A DNA stretch of 64,000 nt, from the NCBI GenBank assembly GCA_022113835.1, contig JAILWY010000002.1:784501-848500 (forward strand), given 5' to 3'. Below are positions 45,994 through 59,435 of this stretch, one piece after another (positions within the stretch are counted from its first letter, which is position 1; each line of letters starts with the position of its first letter). The notes beneath the pieces are model-generated. The model ran no database searches, was not told the origin of the DNA, and was given only the letters and a program-made list of their open reading frames with translations. This DNA is from Atopsyche davidsoni (taxonomy: Eukaryota > Arthropoda > Insecta > Trichoptera > Hydrobiosidae). The position numbers were made by a program, and so were the translations under genes.

Positions 45994-48528
45994 TTGGGTT
46001 TTTTTTTTTAGAACTTTGTTTCCCAACTTTATCTTTTGCCTAAAGGTACGTTTAAACCATATAATACGTTTATTCTTGTTCTTAACAAAATATCCAAAAT
46101 TTCAATAAATATACAGCTTTTGAATCCAGAGTAAGAAAATATTATAAAATAATTTAACTTAAATTTTGGAAATTGAACCTAACCGACTTTTCCCAATAAG
46201 AACTGTTAAAATTCTGTTGAATCGAAAAAAACAAGTCTTAAAAAATATGTATAACTTCAGTAATATTATTTTATTTACATTATAAGTTTTTTTTATTTAC
46301 ACAAATAAAATGAGAAAAAAATTTTTAACCCACACGCTGTATTTAAAAAACCATTTTAGTATTTTTACTTGTTTGTCTTAAAAAAAGATGTTAAAAAACA
46401 CGGCTAAATTTTAAAATACACGCAATAAGCAGTAAAAAACCCTATTATCAGAATACTATATCATCAAAATAATATACACGAATATTTAAATGTAAGAAAA
46501 AAAGGGCCATAAATTTGGTAGGCACATTAAGCACATACAAAAACTTACAGGCAGATTAAATTATTAATAAATTAAAAAAGGACCGTGTTGAATCTCAACG
46601 ACGAAGGCACCTCACAAAAGGATATTTTCAGAAATTCTGAAACACACCCTCTTCCTCCCCTAAAAGCTAATTATTTTTTCATTATCCCTCTAGCGCAGGA
46701 GCGCCCAACCTGCTGGGGAAGAGACGTACAAGGATTAAATATACGCCTTTTAGAAAAAATAGTAGACGATTTGAAATTTATTTAACAAATTACAGTTGTT
46801 ATGTATGAATATTGCAAATTTAATATTTAGACATCTGCTTCTTTGATCATGTTTCAAAAAAACTTGAGCTAAAAACAACTGTTATCTAAACCTTTTCTGT
46901 TAAAATGTATCAATGATTTATAAAGCAAGTGTTTTTTTGGCTTTATAAATCATTTTGACCACTAAAATATTATACAAATGTTAATTAACCAAAACCTTTA
47001 AATTTAAAAAAAATCCGCTGCAAGGATAAAAATAATTAAGCTGCAATATTCGTATTTGGTTTTACTCTCGTGCGATGTTCCCAACCCCTACCCTCGTAAG
47101 AAGGTTGCATGGTTACGAAACATATTTTACAGGCCGCATTAATTACAAGGGATGGTTTTTAACATTTTGTTAAACAAATTGTTTCACAGACTAGCTGGCG
47201 ATAACTGAATTTTCCAACCCCCGAATCCCTTAACATAAATTTGTTAAAAATTTTATTGCCAAGCCTGGTAGAATATATTTGAGGTGAAATTATGGATTTC
47301 GGCGGTTTCTTTATTATCCGCGTTCAAACAACATATTTTATAAATTGCTATTTTAATATACATATATCTTTATAAAATTTATAATTACCAATGTATTCGA
47401 TATATTTTACATTTTACGGATTAAAATCGAAAGTATAATTCGGCTTCTTCAACGAAAAAGCACGTATTCTAACAAAACCAAAATTTACTTTTAAATATTT
47501 ATTTATGTACAATTATTCTATGAAATATTATATATATAATATTAATGACTCCTTGTTACTTGTACTCGCATATGAATTAAATAATTTATCTTTGTACATC
47601 AAAATATATACCTTTTTTTATATTTACTGATTGAGCAAAGCTGTATTGATACTCAATTTATAAATGAATATTGGTACCGTTTTTCACATATGTTTACAAT
47701 ACATTCTGTATTATTTTAAACATTTATTGATTGATGAAATGGCTTTGTAGATCTTGGTTGATTTGAATTTGTATCCATAATTTCAAAAGTGCCGTGTTTC
47801 CAGACATGCTTGAGCCCACTATCTTATTTAAATCGTTAAATATACTATATAGTGTTCAAGTTTGATATTTTTAAATGTTATTTATTTGAATAATATTTTT
47901 GACGATATCAACAATTTGACCGGAGATAGTAATATAAGTTTTTTTATCTATTCAATACAACTATACATTCAACAATTCTCAGTTACTTTGAAATATAGAC
48001 ATTTCAGAGACAAACGTTTCTTGGTTGTGACGTATTCTTCGTCTACGACATACTTCTTTTTATATATTTTTTGTAGAGAGAAAACACTTTTTCATAAAAA
48101 TATCTATTTAATTTGAACACATGAAATAAGTAAAGACTTTCTGCTTTTTTTAAAAAAAATATGCGTAATATTCATTTTAAAAAGTATAAAAACCACGTCG
48201 ACTTTTTAGCATTTTATTTTTATAAAATTTATTTGATCATCAATAAACATCCTTCTTCATATCTAGCAAGATTTTAAAATAAGGCATTACGTTTTAGAAG
48301 GGGAAGGTTTCCATCAACCATTGAATAATTTAAATACTTTAATTTCATATTTGTATCGTATTTGATAAACGGCTAAAAGTATTCAAATATTATCTCAAAG
48401 CATCTATTATTAATTCATTTTAATAAAACAAAATAATGTTTTTATCATATGGGATATAATATAATATCAAGCACTCACTTTTCAATGAGAAATACTACAA
48501 AGCCTAAAAGAAATTACATTCAAGCTAT
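45994..48528. other. AT-rich DNA, no gene recognised
   Basis: A possible lone hAT end, CAGGAGCGCCCAACCTG, occurs at about 46696-46712 without a partner. Nothing else is supported. Confidence 0.45.
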
Positions 48529-48859
48529 GACGATTTGATAGATTATGATTAAGTACAAGAAACTCTCAGAAAAATATCATCGTGATTTGTGTGGGATTCG
48601 AACCAACATCCCTAAGTTTACATGGCTGGTGTATTACAAATTATACCAACGAATCACTAAGTACTTAGCAAGAATTTTTAACAATCATATCCTATAAGTG
48701 AAACAACGTACTTATTATGCCAATGAAATATTTTTCTGAGAGTTTCTTTAATCATTTTAAAAATGTACTTAATCATTATCAATCAATAAAAAACCTGTAT
48801 AGGCAAAATCGTACTTTCTGTGAAACGGTCTTCACAAAAATCATTAAGACAATTTGATA
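48529..48859 (+). mobile_element. tRNA-cored retroposon, tailed subfamily, full copy
   Basis: A 307-bp element (48541-48847) between 12-bp repeats GACGATTTGATA (48529-48540) and GACAATTTGATA (48848-48859), one mismatch. The 5' end GATTATGATTAAGTAC, left arm, core (48583-48656, minus), right arm, GTACTTAATCATTATC and tail with GTGAAACGGTCTTCAC follow in order. The core runs opposite to the tail. Confidence 0.85.
48583..48656 (-). repeat. tRNA-like core of the full tailed copy
   Basis: The minus-strand 74-nt segment starts TGATTCG and ends ACAAATCA. The B box is GGTTCGAATCCC, closer to the tRNA consensus than in other copies, but the T stem is weakened on its 5' side. The anticodon region has diverged (CATGTAAACTT). 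Confidence 0.7.
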
Positions 48860-49690
48860 ATTTTAACTAAACTGAAATAACAGTAATATTGTTTAGGGGT
48901 GGGTGGTCATTGTTTTCTGTAATACACTTGCACCCTCATTCGACTAAGTGGCTGGTCGGGGCGGTGCACGTATACCGAGGCGGGGGTTGTTGGTTGGACA
49001 AATGAGGTAATTTTTTACCGGTAAGATCATCTTACTGCGGACGTCCCCAGCCACGCATGCGCTCGTAAGGCGACCCGCTGCGCAGGGTGGAGGCGAATCA
49101 TCCCCCTTATTCGAGTACCACTTTTGAACTCAGATATTATATTTTATTTTATACAGACAAAACAAACAATCGACGTTCATTCAAATGGCAAAAAAATACA
49201 TTATTCATCAAGCAAATAATTTATTTGGATGACAAACAAAGCAATCGGTATATGAAAAAATATTATGCTTCTTCAATTTTACGAGCTATATTTCAAATAT
49301 TGTTTTAGGAACTTTCTATAATATAAATAGTGATTATTGCAGGTAATAAATATGATTTTTCAGTTTAATTAAAAATATTTTAAAATAAATCATAACTCTC
49401 AAGATCTAGCCTCAATTTCATTGGAGTGAATTAGAAAGTTTATATCTTATAATTTATACAGTAATTTTATAAATAAATAATAGTATTGCTATAAATGACT
49501 TGATGTCTGTGATGTTCTATATAGCCTTTAAATTTGAATTCCTCAAGCTCTCTATGCTTTCATGAAAATAATAGCTCGGCTGAAAATGGACTTAGTCGTG
49601 AAAAGCACCGCGATTGTTTTGGCCGAATGTACGTTACATAGGAGGCGCGCAAATGTGAAATGAAATATTTACGATAATACAAGCACGGCC
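48860..49690. other. No gene recognised; GC-richer patch at 48930-49085
   Basis: The patch contains GGCTGGTCGGGGCGG and CGCATGCGC. No domain is recognised. The rest is AT-rich. Confidence 0.45.
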
Positions 49691-49696
49691 AGGGCA

Positions 49697-49756
49697 TACT
49701 ACCCCAACGAATACTACCCCAACGCATACTACCTCAACGCATACTACCCCAACAAA
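49697..49756 (+). repeat. 15-bp tandem repeat, four units
   Basis: Four consecutive units of TACTACCCCAACGCA (49697-49711, 49712-49726, 49727-49741, 49742-49756) with one or two substitutions each. Confidence 0.95.
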
Positions 49757-50114
49757 TATTCTGAACTCGACACCGTATAATTCAAGAAGTGCTATGTGAG
49801 AAGTCACATACTTTCTATCTGCAAAATAGGCTATGTCTAGTACCGCATATGAACTTGTATGTCATTGGCCTGGCCAATACTTTATTATATGTTTTAAGTA
49901 GATAAATTTACAAAAATATGGATATCGCATAAATCAAGAAATATTAATTGAAAGTGATACAGTCGTATTTACCATCGTACTTGACTGTTTTCGTTTATGT
50001 AGTAACAATCACATTTCATTTGTGACTTGGTCAATATTTAATTATATAAACATATTGTACGAGTCAAGAAATCTTTGTTAAATTATATCTATCTACCCAT
50101 TAACCAAAATGATA
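49757..50114. other. AT-rich DNA, no gene recognised
   Basis: Nothing supported. Confidence 0.5.
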
Positions 50115-50966
50115 CGCTACACTAGTGGTCCCCAACCTTATGCCCGTCGACCGTTTACGTGTGCCCGCCGATATGCAATTAGATAAAAAAATATTTAAAT
50201 AAAATAATCGAAACAAATATATATCGCAATATATTCAAAATAATAATTCTTTCCAGAAAATCATATATAAGCCTTTTGAAATGGCATCTAATGGGTGTAG
50301 TTTGGTTTGTCTTCGTCTGTGAAGTCTGTCTGAAAAGATGCTGAATAAATATAAACATCGTCATAATTTTCAAAATAATAATTCTTAAATTCATTGTATC
50401 AATCAGATGAGGACTTTTGGAATATAGTTAACATAAACAAATTTTCATTCTTGTAAAGAGCAGCATACAAAATTGAATCGTTTTTCGGTTCTGCGAATCA
50501 TTCCTTTTATCAATGATATTAAATCAAAGTACAGATGAAAAAATTGATGATTTTAAAAATAAGCCAATAAAGACATTAAAATTAAAGTCCTCATTAACTT
50601 AGCCTGGACCCTAACTGTTATTTTTCGAATTCTTTCCTGTTGTTTGCAATTTTTTGCTATATATGTACATTTTAAAGTTGTTACGAAAAATAATAATTCG
50701 TTGCATTTTCGCACCAATTTGACCCAATAACCAGAGTTTGTATGCTTTTATTTACTACTTATTATTTATTTTACATTAAAATTTAATCAATCTTTTTATA
50801 TTTTATAATTATATTTTTGGAATTAAATATTATTTGTGCATTGCTTGTATTATTGACTATGTCCAACAATAAATATACCTTGAAAAAATATAAGGTGCCC
50901 GTCACCCGACCGGCATTCTAGAATATGCTCTTGGGTTAAAAAAGGTTGGGGACCCTTGCCCTACAC
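50115..50966. mobile_element. Non-autonomous hAT transposon (836 bp), second family
   Basis: The element at 50123-50958 has ends TAGTGGTCCCCAACCTT and, from the right, CAAGGGTCCCCAACCTTTT. It is flanked by 8-bp duplications CGCTACAC (50115-50122) and CCCTACAC (50959-50966), one mismatch. The ends differ from the GGTTCCCAAA family elsewhere in the window. The interior is AT-rich with no transposase similarity that I can see. Confidence 0.88.
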
Positions 50967-52235
50967 TTTCACTATTATGTCATTCATCTGGTCAAAAATT
51001 GATGATTTATCATTAGTGCAAAAGCTAACCTAAACATAGATAAAGTTTATACGTTACTTGTGTCGGGACGTGTTATATGAAAAGTCACATACAAGTTTCT
51101 GCAATCTATTTTATGTTCAGTCATAAAATTATTCTTTTGTGTGTTGTCTCGCTTAGTATTCAATATATGGCGATGTTTCATATAAATATAGATAAACATA
51201 GAAATCGTTTCCGTATCAACTAAGATGTTTTTAATGCCTGCAAACTAGGCTTTGTGTAGTCATAGAATAAAATGGTTTCGTTATTAATTGAATCTTGATA
51301 GGTGCAATCTCATTTTAAAATAAACATTTTTAAATATTGATGTTTTGATCTAAAATAGGTCAAAATATTATTTGAATTGATACCAACAAGCCTGTAAAAT
51401 ATATTATGTCTGGTAACGCAATTACTGTTGTCGGTTTTGCTAATATTTAATGATATGGCAACATTTCAAATAAAATAAACTTATACTAATTACACTTTGT
51501 AGTGACAATCTAATATGTCATTTTGATTGTAATTAGAATATATTTGGTTAATTTTCATTAGGTTTCGTTAATTATCTGTATAGTATTGAATCTTTAAATG
51601 CGTATTGGACGAGTTATTATTATATATTTTTTTTAATATTGAAAAACCAGCAACTTAAAGATTTAAAAAAGGTCTGTAATAATCAATTGTAGTTTACAAA
51701 TCAAACAAATCACCTAAAAGTATAAGAAACATATTATAAATATATACACACAAAACAACCACTACATTATGAAAATGCTACTTCCTTGGTTTCTTTTAAT
51801 AGACATTAATTGGATTCTAAATAACATTATCTTGGAAACAGTAGAAATTTAATTAAAAAAACACCCTCATATGTACAGGGTATGATACTTTAATGAAGAT
51901 ATACTAATATGGCTTTACAGTGTAACATACGCACCATGTCATATACTTCTGTGTAAAACCTCCGAACTCAATACGTACGCTAACTGTGAATACAACGAGG
52001 AATTCTTGTTAATGCTTTTTTTTATGATTTAATTATTATAATTAACAGAATTTGAATAAATATAAACGTATTATGAAGATATTTTTTTAATATGCATTTT
52101 TGATAAAACTTTCCCACAACTTTTTTGTGTTAATATTTATGTGTCTGTAATAGATACACATATTAATTTAAGTTATAATATAGGGTTTGCATTTTTCACC
52201 GGGAGACTAAGCATATTATTATTTTCATTGTATTT
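50967..52235. other. AT-rich DNA, no gene recognised
   Basis: Nothing supported. Confidence 0.5.
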
Positions 52236-52239
52236 CAGT

Positions 52240-52620
52240 TGAAGTGCCGTTACGGAAATCACCCTGTAGCAACCGCAGATCCTTGTCATACTTTTTACCA
52301 ACCAGTACACGAACTCCGGCCGAGGCTTCAAAAATAATAAAGCAACCCACACACGGGCGCCTTCACGCACCCTCACGTGACCACTTTACAGTGCGCCACG
52401 TGACCTGCCCCCTCCCCACCCCGCCACCCCCGACTGATTCAATTTGTCAAATTAACACCAGACTTCTTATCTGTGTAGCACCGCAGCAGGGGGCAGGGGC
52501 GGCACAGCAGCGAGACACGCTGCGCAAAAAACCCATGGACCGAAATTCACTGTCACAACCTTCTATTCCTCATATCTACAACCTTTTTAAGCCCTACCTG
52601 TAATTTCCCGCCTACTGTCA
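52240..52620. other. GC-rich block with paired CACGTGAC E-boxes
   Basis: A GC-rich block follows an acceptor-like CATTGTATTTCAG ending at about 52239. CACGTGAC occurs twice within 31 bp (52374-52381 and 52397-52404), a bHLH-type (Max/Mitf/USF) binding word. A C-rich run follows at 52405-52432. A 119-codon frame is open across it but is low in recognisable content, and no donor site of quality was found. A regulatory element or an exon of an unrecognised gene are both possible. Confidence 0.3.
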
Positions 52621-52626
52621 CTCCAC

Positions 52627-53323
52627 TTGACCTGTTAACACACTAAAGGTGGGGCGGGTACTAGTACCCGTTCCGCGAACTACTGCCTGAAGGCGGGGCG
52701 CATATTAAAGTGTTTACTCTAAAAGCGGCAGAAGGTCATTTTATTCATTAAGTTTTCAGATCGAAACGTTTGTTTAGGACTCGTCAATTTTACTTCTACC
52801 AATACTGTCCAGTGATTCTGAACAAAGTGACAATGAAGAAGTGGAGTGGTCAGAGAATGATAAAGGACAATGTGGTGTTGTTGTGATGCCAAGTAATCCG
52901 CAAAGTGTGTATGAAGTGGTTCAACTTTTTATAGGAAACGATTTATTTGACTACTTGCAAATCAAAGAGTGAATAGACTAGATTTCGCACGTGCAATTTT
53001 ACACTAATTTTGTCCGCTTCGCACATCAGTTTGGTCAATTTGCTACCCGCCTAAAGTGTGTTTTAACCGAGCGGGACGTATAAATACGTCCAACGTAAAC
53101 AATATCTGAAACGGGTAGGACGTATGAATACGTCCTTGAAATATATGTTGCGCCCTGAAAAGACATATGCGTAGATAAATCTCTTTTATCATGGAAAGGG
53201 AATTTATCTAAAAAACAATATATATCTACAAAAAGAGCTAGATTTGGAATGAAAGCAATCTGTATACGTACAAAATAGAATCGGTCGACACGTCCTAGTG
53301 ATAGAGTACGGTTAACAGGTTAA
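52627..53323. mobile_element. piggyBac-like element (689 bp), internally deleted
   Basis: The element at 52631-53319 has matching inverted tips CCTGTTAAC and is flanked by TTGA (52627-52630, one change from TTAA) and TTAA (53320-53323), the target of piggyBac elements. Subterminal sequence is GC-rich with repeated GGGCGGGTACTAGTACCC and GGACGTAT-AATACGTCC palindromes. It encodes only the start of a piggyBac-type transposase. Confidence 0.82.
52778..52972 (+). pseudogene. piggyBac-type transposase N-terminal fragment
   Basis: The frame reads LPILSSDSEQSDNEEVEWSE, an acidic Ser/Glu-rich start typical of piggyBac transposases. SNPQSVYEVVQLFIGND and LFDYLQIKE follow, matching the family's conserved P...F..fF.d.l...I..eTN segment at the entry to the transposase domain. 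It stops at 52970-52972, and VNRLDFARA follows in another frame where the family has TNRYA. The remainder, with all catalytic Asp residues, is deleted. No ATG in frame is visible at a suitable upstream position. Confidence 0.75.
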
Positions 53324-56300
53324 ACATATGACTTAAACTTATAGTCTCAAAGGCAAACTTTAACAAATGATTTTCTTATTTTATATGAACACGTCAATAG
53401 CAGTGGCATGCGATGAGTCCAAAATCATGGAAAGAAATTTTTCGCCCTGGGTATCAATGATTCCATCAAACCCCCCAAATATTTTTTAATACCACCATAA
53501 GTTGTTAAAGAAAAATATTTAACACTCAATCATTGTATTTTCGTCGTGAATGTCTTTATCTCGTTACTGCGTTGCAGTTAAATTATTGCGGCAGGTTTAT
53601 TCGGGGTAGTAAACTATTTGTCCACATAATTTGAAGGTAGTTGTTCTCCCTCGCGTGTCGGCAGAAGGCTCGCTTTTCCCGCGGCGGGAGATAAGGGATG
53701 ATATTTCGAGGGTGGGACTTTGTAAGTCATGGGACGTGTGATGCGAATGAAAAAGTCTTGCGCATTGTATCATACGCGGTACGAGGCTGCGTCAGCGGAG
53801 GCGTGTAATGGGAATAGTTGCGAGATGGAGATATATCAGGAAAAATACATTGAATGCTTTCATTGTGCAAACATGATTTTTTCTGTTCAAAATATGTTTG
53901 TTATGGAAATAATCTGCTTTCTTTACACTTTAAATGTACTTTCTTTCATATTTCAAAATTTCATGGATATGATAATTTGAAAAAACGGTATTTGCATGTA
54001 CAAGACACAAAAATTATTTTAAAACCAAAATTTTTCTAATTTATGAAATGCTGAAGTTCTTGGAGGTATCAACCTTTTTTTAATGAATTTAGTATAGATT
54101 ACAATTTAATTTTATTAAGAGTCAATTTCTTAAAAAATATTTTAAATACGCAAATTTATGTGAAAATTCTATCTTATTTTGCCTCAAGATGTTTTCAGGT
54201 TTTTATTCAAAAAATAATATAAAATCAACTAACGCATAATTCCGCATTTTTTAAAGATTTTTACAGCACATAAGTCCAGAGAGGTTAAGAACACCAAACT
54301 CGAATAGCCATGGAATTGGTTGTTTGTATGTGTTTTTTTAATATTGATGATTAGAAATTAATGGGGTATTAACATCACAATCAATAACTTTGATTAAATA
54401 AAAATTAAATTAGGATTAATTTTTTTTTCCTAATAAAACCTTTAATTTTCACCTCAACAGATTTTTTGTAAAAACAATATTGAGTCAATCAGTTCACACA
54501 TAAAACGATGAGAAATTTTATTTTATTTGTTGTCATTGTGTAAATTGATTATCTGAATTAATAAACCCGATCAAAACATGGCAAAAGATATTGTTTGCAC
54601 CTTGTATAACGTAGGTTGTTAAAAAATAACAAAAAAATACACGGATGCAGCAGCGACCCACGCCTCCGTTTCTGAAACGACTTCATTTTTCACTTATTTT
54701 CTGCTCAAACAAGAGCTCCCGTTACAATGTAAATTCAAAGAAAAATTTAAATGGCACCAGTTTTTCCGTACAAATATAAAACGACTTTCCGCGGCCATTT
54801 TCCGCCATTACTTCGCTGGCGTTCTCAATGTTATTACATTCCAGCCCAACCGTCCCTTACAATTCTTTGAGGCCCTTTGAAATCTCGCGTATTAAATTTA
54901 ACAGCACATCGCAGGTGTGGAGTTTTGTTTTTTTGTCGACATTTTTAATGAATTCGTAGAATGTGTGTTTCTGTCCGCGTCGTAGTTTATTCATGCAAAG
55001 TGTTGCGCGAGCCACCTCTGAATAATGACACGTAGCATTCTATGCAAACCTTTAGTATTCAATTGAAAGTAATGTACACTTGCATAAATATTTTATTTCA
55101 AAATAACTGTTAAAATGGTCACTTAAAATGTGTTGATTATTGTTCTATTACCAACAAATACAACGTGTCAATGTAAACATACACTTATTATAAATAAGTC
55201 TGAAAAGTCCCTCTTCTGAAAATTGTACTTAACAATGTAAGAAAGTAGGAGTAGTAGTAGGAACTGATTTTTTTTTATACATTAACATTAAAAGCTATTC
55301 CTGCTCTTCGAGGTGTTTTTAAACACAAAATGCTTTCACCGCCTCAGTGAAAGTTTTTAGTAGTTGTATGTATAGTATATAATATATGGGAATGCAGTGA
55401 ATACACTTTATTTAACAAAAATTGATAGCTCCTGAATTCACGTTTAAAGATCATGCTTACCTATTTCTGATACATGTTATTACTTGGAACATATTCAATT
55501 AAAATAAATACAGTACAAACTTGCTAAATTGTAAGGGGCAAACAATAACAGTAATTATATTTACAATTAAATGTGGCCAGTAATTGAATTCCACGTACAG
55601 ACCGTGGCACCCGAACTGAAGGCATTTTTTCAGCGGCGAGGCCTTAGGCAAGCCTGTAATTGACTTCACGTGGCGTGCGTCACGAGATGCACGTGAGGGA
55701 GGTTTCTGACCAAAGGTTGAGAATTCCAGCAAATACCAAAAGACGAATGACTCCGTAGCGCATAACTAAGATTATTACACTCTTATGCGTCAAAAAATAT
55801 GCCCCAAATATTCAATACAATGTGAAGATTTTCATGGCATCCAAAATACGTATTTAAATTATTGCAGATTTGTTGCATGAGAATATTTAAATTATACCAA
55901 GTAAAACACAAAAAAACAATGTATTTTAATAGAAATGGTGATTTTAGAATATTAACGGGAACTAAAAGTTGTAAAAAAATTATTTGCCCAAACAAATGTG
56001 CTACAATTTTTAGAGAGAACTTTTTAATTAATAATTTAAAAATCAACTTTTATCATGTTTAGTATCACACATTTAATTGATAAAAAGTATATATTTGTCT
56101 CAATTTTACACAGTAGGTACAGAGATAAAAGTTCTCGCAATATTTTAACGGTAATTTTCCAAAAAGTTTTAATTCGAAAAGTTTTATTGGAAACGTAATT
56201 TCTTGACTACATTTTGAGTGCGTCAGTTTTGCGAGTGTTCTTTCATTTTTTATCCCAATCAATAGGAATTAAAAACAAACTTATACGTGTTTCGTAAAGA

Positions 56301-59300
56301 AAAGAAATAAACAGTGGAAAATATCACTGAATATCTCTTTTCATACGTTGCAACAAAAATTTGCCATGGGCAAAGAAAAAACAGAGTACGAAGATATATT
56401 ATTTTTAACGTACATTTTTTAATCACAAAATTCTAATAAATTAATAAAACAGACATAAATTATTTTACTGTCTTAAATTCAATAAATATAACCACAATAT
56501 TTTTTTTTTAATCTGTTCGTCAAAATCCTATTAATTTTAATTTGAAAATTCTTACAAAAAAATTAACGAAATTCCATATTTAATATTGTATACATATAAC
56601 GATTGTAGATGGAGGAGTTTAAAACTTAGCTTTAAAAATATTTTTCATTCAATAGACCACCATTTTACGAAGCGGAAAGTTGCAAGGAATACTTTATTTT
56701 TCCGTGCCAATAAATAATATTTCCATACTGTAAAATGTTGTAATTACCCAGACATGCCAACTCATGTTCCAAAAACATAAATGTGTTTCCCTCGTTTGAC
56801 TTATTTCTTTAAAAGCGGAATTTCTCGCAAAGTTTACATTATTATTTTTTATCAGATGGTAGAAATGCAGAATTGTTTCGAAACGAACTGGTTTTTAAAT
56901 GAAATGTTTTAACTTACATATTAAATATTTATGTTTAATGTAATGTTATCGTGTCAGAAATGACTGATGCGGGGTTAAAAATAGCTTTACGTTGTAACTT
57001 TTGCCACGATGAAAGACATTTTTAGATCTCGTCTTAATTGTCAATGGTCAGAATTATGAATTATTTAAATTTGCATTATTCACCCGAATGGGTCTTTTAT
57101 GGATTCAATATCTTTTTAGAATCTTGATCCACAGATTAAGCGATGAGAATCAGAATCAAAACTTACCTGTCGTGAAATAAAACATTGGAGATTTTCTCGT
57201 TTTAAAATGACTAATAATTACTTTCAACTATATTTAAAATTCACATAATTACCCATACAGGTCAATAGCGAATTCTTAATTATTTTCATAGATCGATGTA
57301 TATACCTGAAATGATAAAAGAACTCCTCAAAAATTTGGGATACTATCCTAAATTTATGAAGAAATATAAGTTCAAGAATTTCACCGTTGTTAAATTGATA
57401 TTTTAACTCATATTGATTTATTATGGCCTAATTATTCTTCAACACTTCGGAATCAAAATAATCAACAGTCAAAATATATAATTTTATTGATTATTAACGC
57501 TGTTTAATTACTAGTTTTAATTATCAAACATTTATTAAAATAGTCTAGTAAGTAAATATAAGAAAACTCAGTTGTTTAACATTAACTTCTTTAAATTTCC
57601 GTTTCTATAATAAAAACCTGGAACTTCATTTTGCTTCAATGGTTTTGCAACTTGGTGATGTGTTATTTTCAATTCATAGAAATCACTGTCAGGAATAATA
57701 TTCTACTTTGAATTTCTCGTCATTTTTGCGCTCCACTAAGCAGTTTGTAGCTTTTGAATTTAATTGCAATGCAGCTTTCATATTTTGCAATAATATTATT
57801 GAGAGATCACTGAAGTGAAACTCTAGTCTCGAGGTACAGATCCATAGCGTATGTCTGCTTTTTAAATTGTTATTTCTAAGAATAAGTTTACTGGAATTTT
57901 TATCGGAATTTAATATGAAAAATAAATTTACTTACATAGCTTTAATTAACATGTTTTTTTGTGAAAATGCAGCATTTGGTTGATTTAAATATATTTTTTA
58001 AAAATATTTAAATTTCGTTTGTCAATTTTAATATACTATGGCTGTTTGACTTCTTTATAAAGCAGCATTTGGTAAACAATAAGCAAAGTAATTTTGTATT
58101 TCAAATGGAGCTTAAAAGAATTTGAAATTTATTTTCTATAATATATTAAGTTTAATGGGCACGATTTGAGTGCTTGATTTTTAAAACGTGACAGATAACT
58201 TATGACCTCACTAAATAAAAGCAAGTGAGTTTTATAAAAAAAAAACCCGCTAAATGAAGGTTTATTTGAAGCGCTCAAGTGTTTTAATATTTCGTTTCAT
58301 TTCGACGCAAGTACCAATTACGAAGTAATTTTTAACTTTGATAAACGTTCCCGAATCCTCCCGCAAGGCAAATTTACTAAGCCTGAATATAAGAGTATAA
58401 AAAATGTAAAGTAATTATTCACATGTTCCACTCTTAAATTGAGCTCGTAATGTAACAAAAAAAGGATAAAAACATAGTACACACACATATATACAAATAT
58501 ATATATATATATTGAATACTATCTATTTTTACAGAGAATACAAGATACAAATTTATAAAAAATATATATTTATATTATTTCTTCGACTTTACGTTCTTTT
58601 TGGTGTCATAAATACTGCAAAATAAATACTTAAAAAATTATACAATATACTATACTGGTGTGTATAAAAAAAAAAGTACAAATGAAATTTCAAAAAATTT
58701 TACTACAAAGTAAATAATCTTACTGAAAAAAAGTTTTATCAATTGAAAGCAAATATTTTTTCTCAAACACATACTCTAGCTAAGGTAAATAGTGAAATCT
58801 ACAAAGTAGGGAGAGGTAAAAGCTCATCCATGCGGTGATTCATTATTATCCTACCAATGAAGCTCAGATGAACAGGATTCTGGCAATACTCTTATTTTTT
58901 GTGTTTTGCTTAGAAAGTGATCTATAGTTTGCAGCTGCGAAAACATATTTTTACTCTTATTTTTCGCATACAGAAACATTTACATTTTTTTGTGTGTTAG
59001 CAAAAAAAATTGAGTATATTGAGAAAGCAATAGTTTTATATTTTAAATAATTATACACCTTTCACTTAGAAGGCTCTTTTTCAAATGTAAAAATGAATAA
59101 ATTTGTATTTTTTTTGGAATAATATAAATTTTATGAATTCAAAACGTATCTTATTATTTTTTTAATTTTCAAATGATAATGTCTCATAAAGGTAAGCTTT
59201 TATATTACTTTTATAAATTGAATGACATTTTAATATTTTAAAAAAAAATTACGGGAAACTTCCTAGCGTTTTTGTAGTTTGCTTCCTTTTCAATTTTTTG

Positions 59301-59435
59301 CTCTCCTTCTTTTTTATCGCACCTGACTCGACCGCATTTTTACCAGTCGGCCAATTGACCTTCCTTGCACTTGCACAGGAATGCGCTCCGCCCCTTTTAT
59401 TTCACCCCTTGAAACATACACCCCCGAGAGAGTGC
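53324..59435. other. Long non-coding stretch, AT-rich with moderate-GC blocks
   Basis: No gene is supported in about 6.1 kb. The blocks 53560-53830 and 54820-55010 have balanced composition and no repeats, making them candidates for conserved non-coding elements. An (AT)n run lies at about 58488-58513. The minus-strand word CACGACAGGTAAGT near 57165 resembles a ratchet site but has a weak pyrimidine tract. Confidence 0.4.

Noticed and set aside
46696..46712. hAT element starting with CAGGAGCGCCCAACCTG
   Set aside because: No inverse partner or 8-bp duplication could be found nearby, so a chance match cannot be excluded.
52244..52603. 119-codon plus-strand frame as a gene
   Set aside because: Composition follows the GC-rich block, there is no recognisable domain, and no convincing donor site or start context.
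57150..57185. Minus-strand CACGACAG joined to GTAAGT
   Set aside because: The pyrimidine tract is weak and broken by purines, and the strand is opposite to the two better sites.
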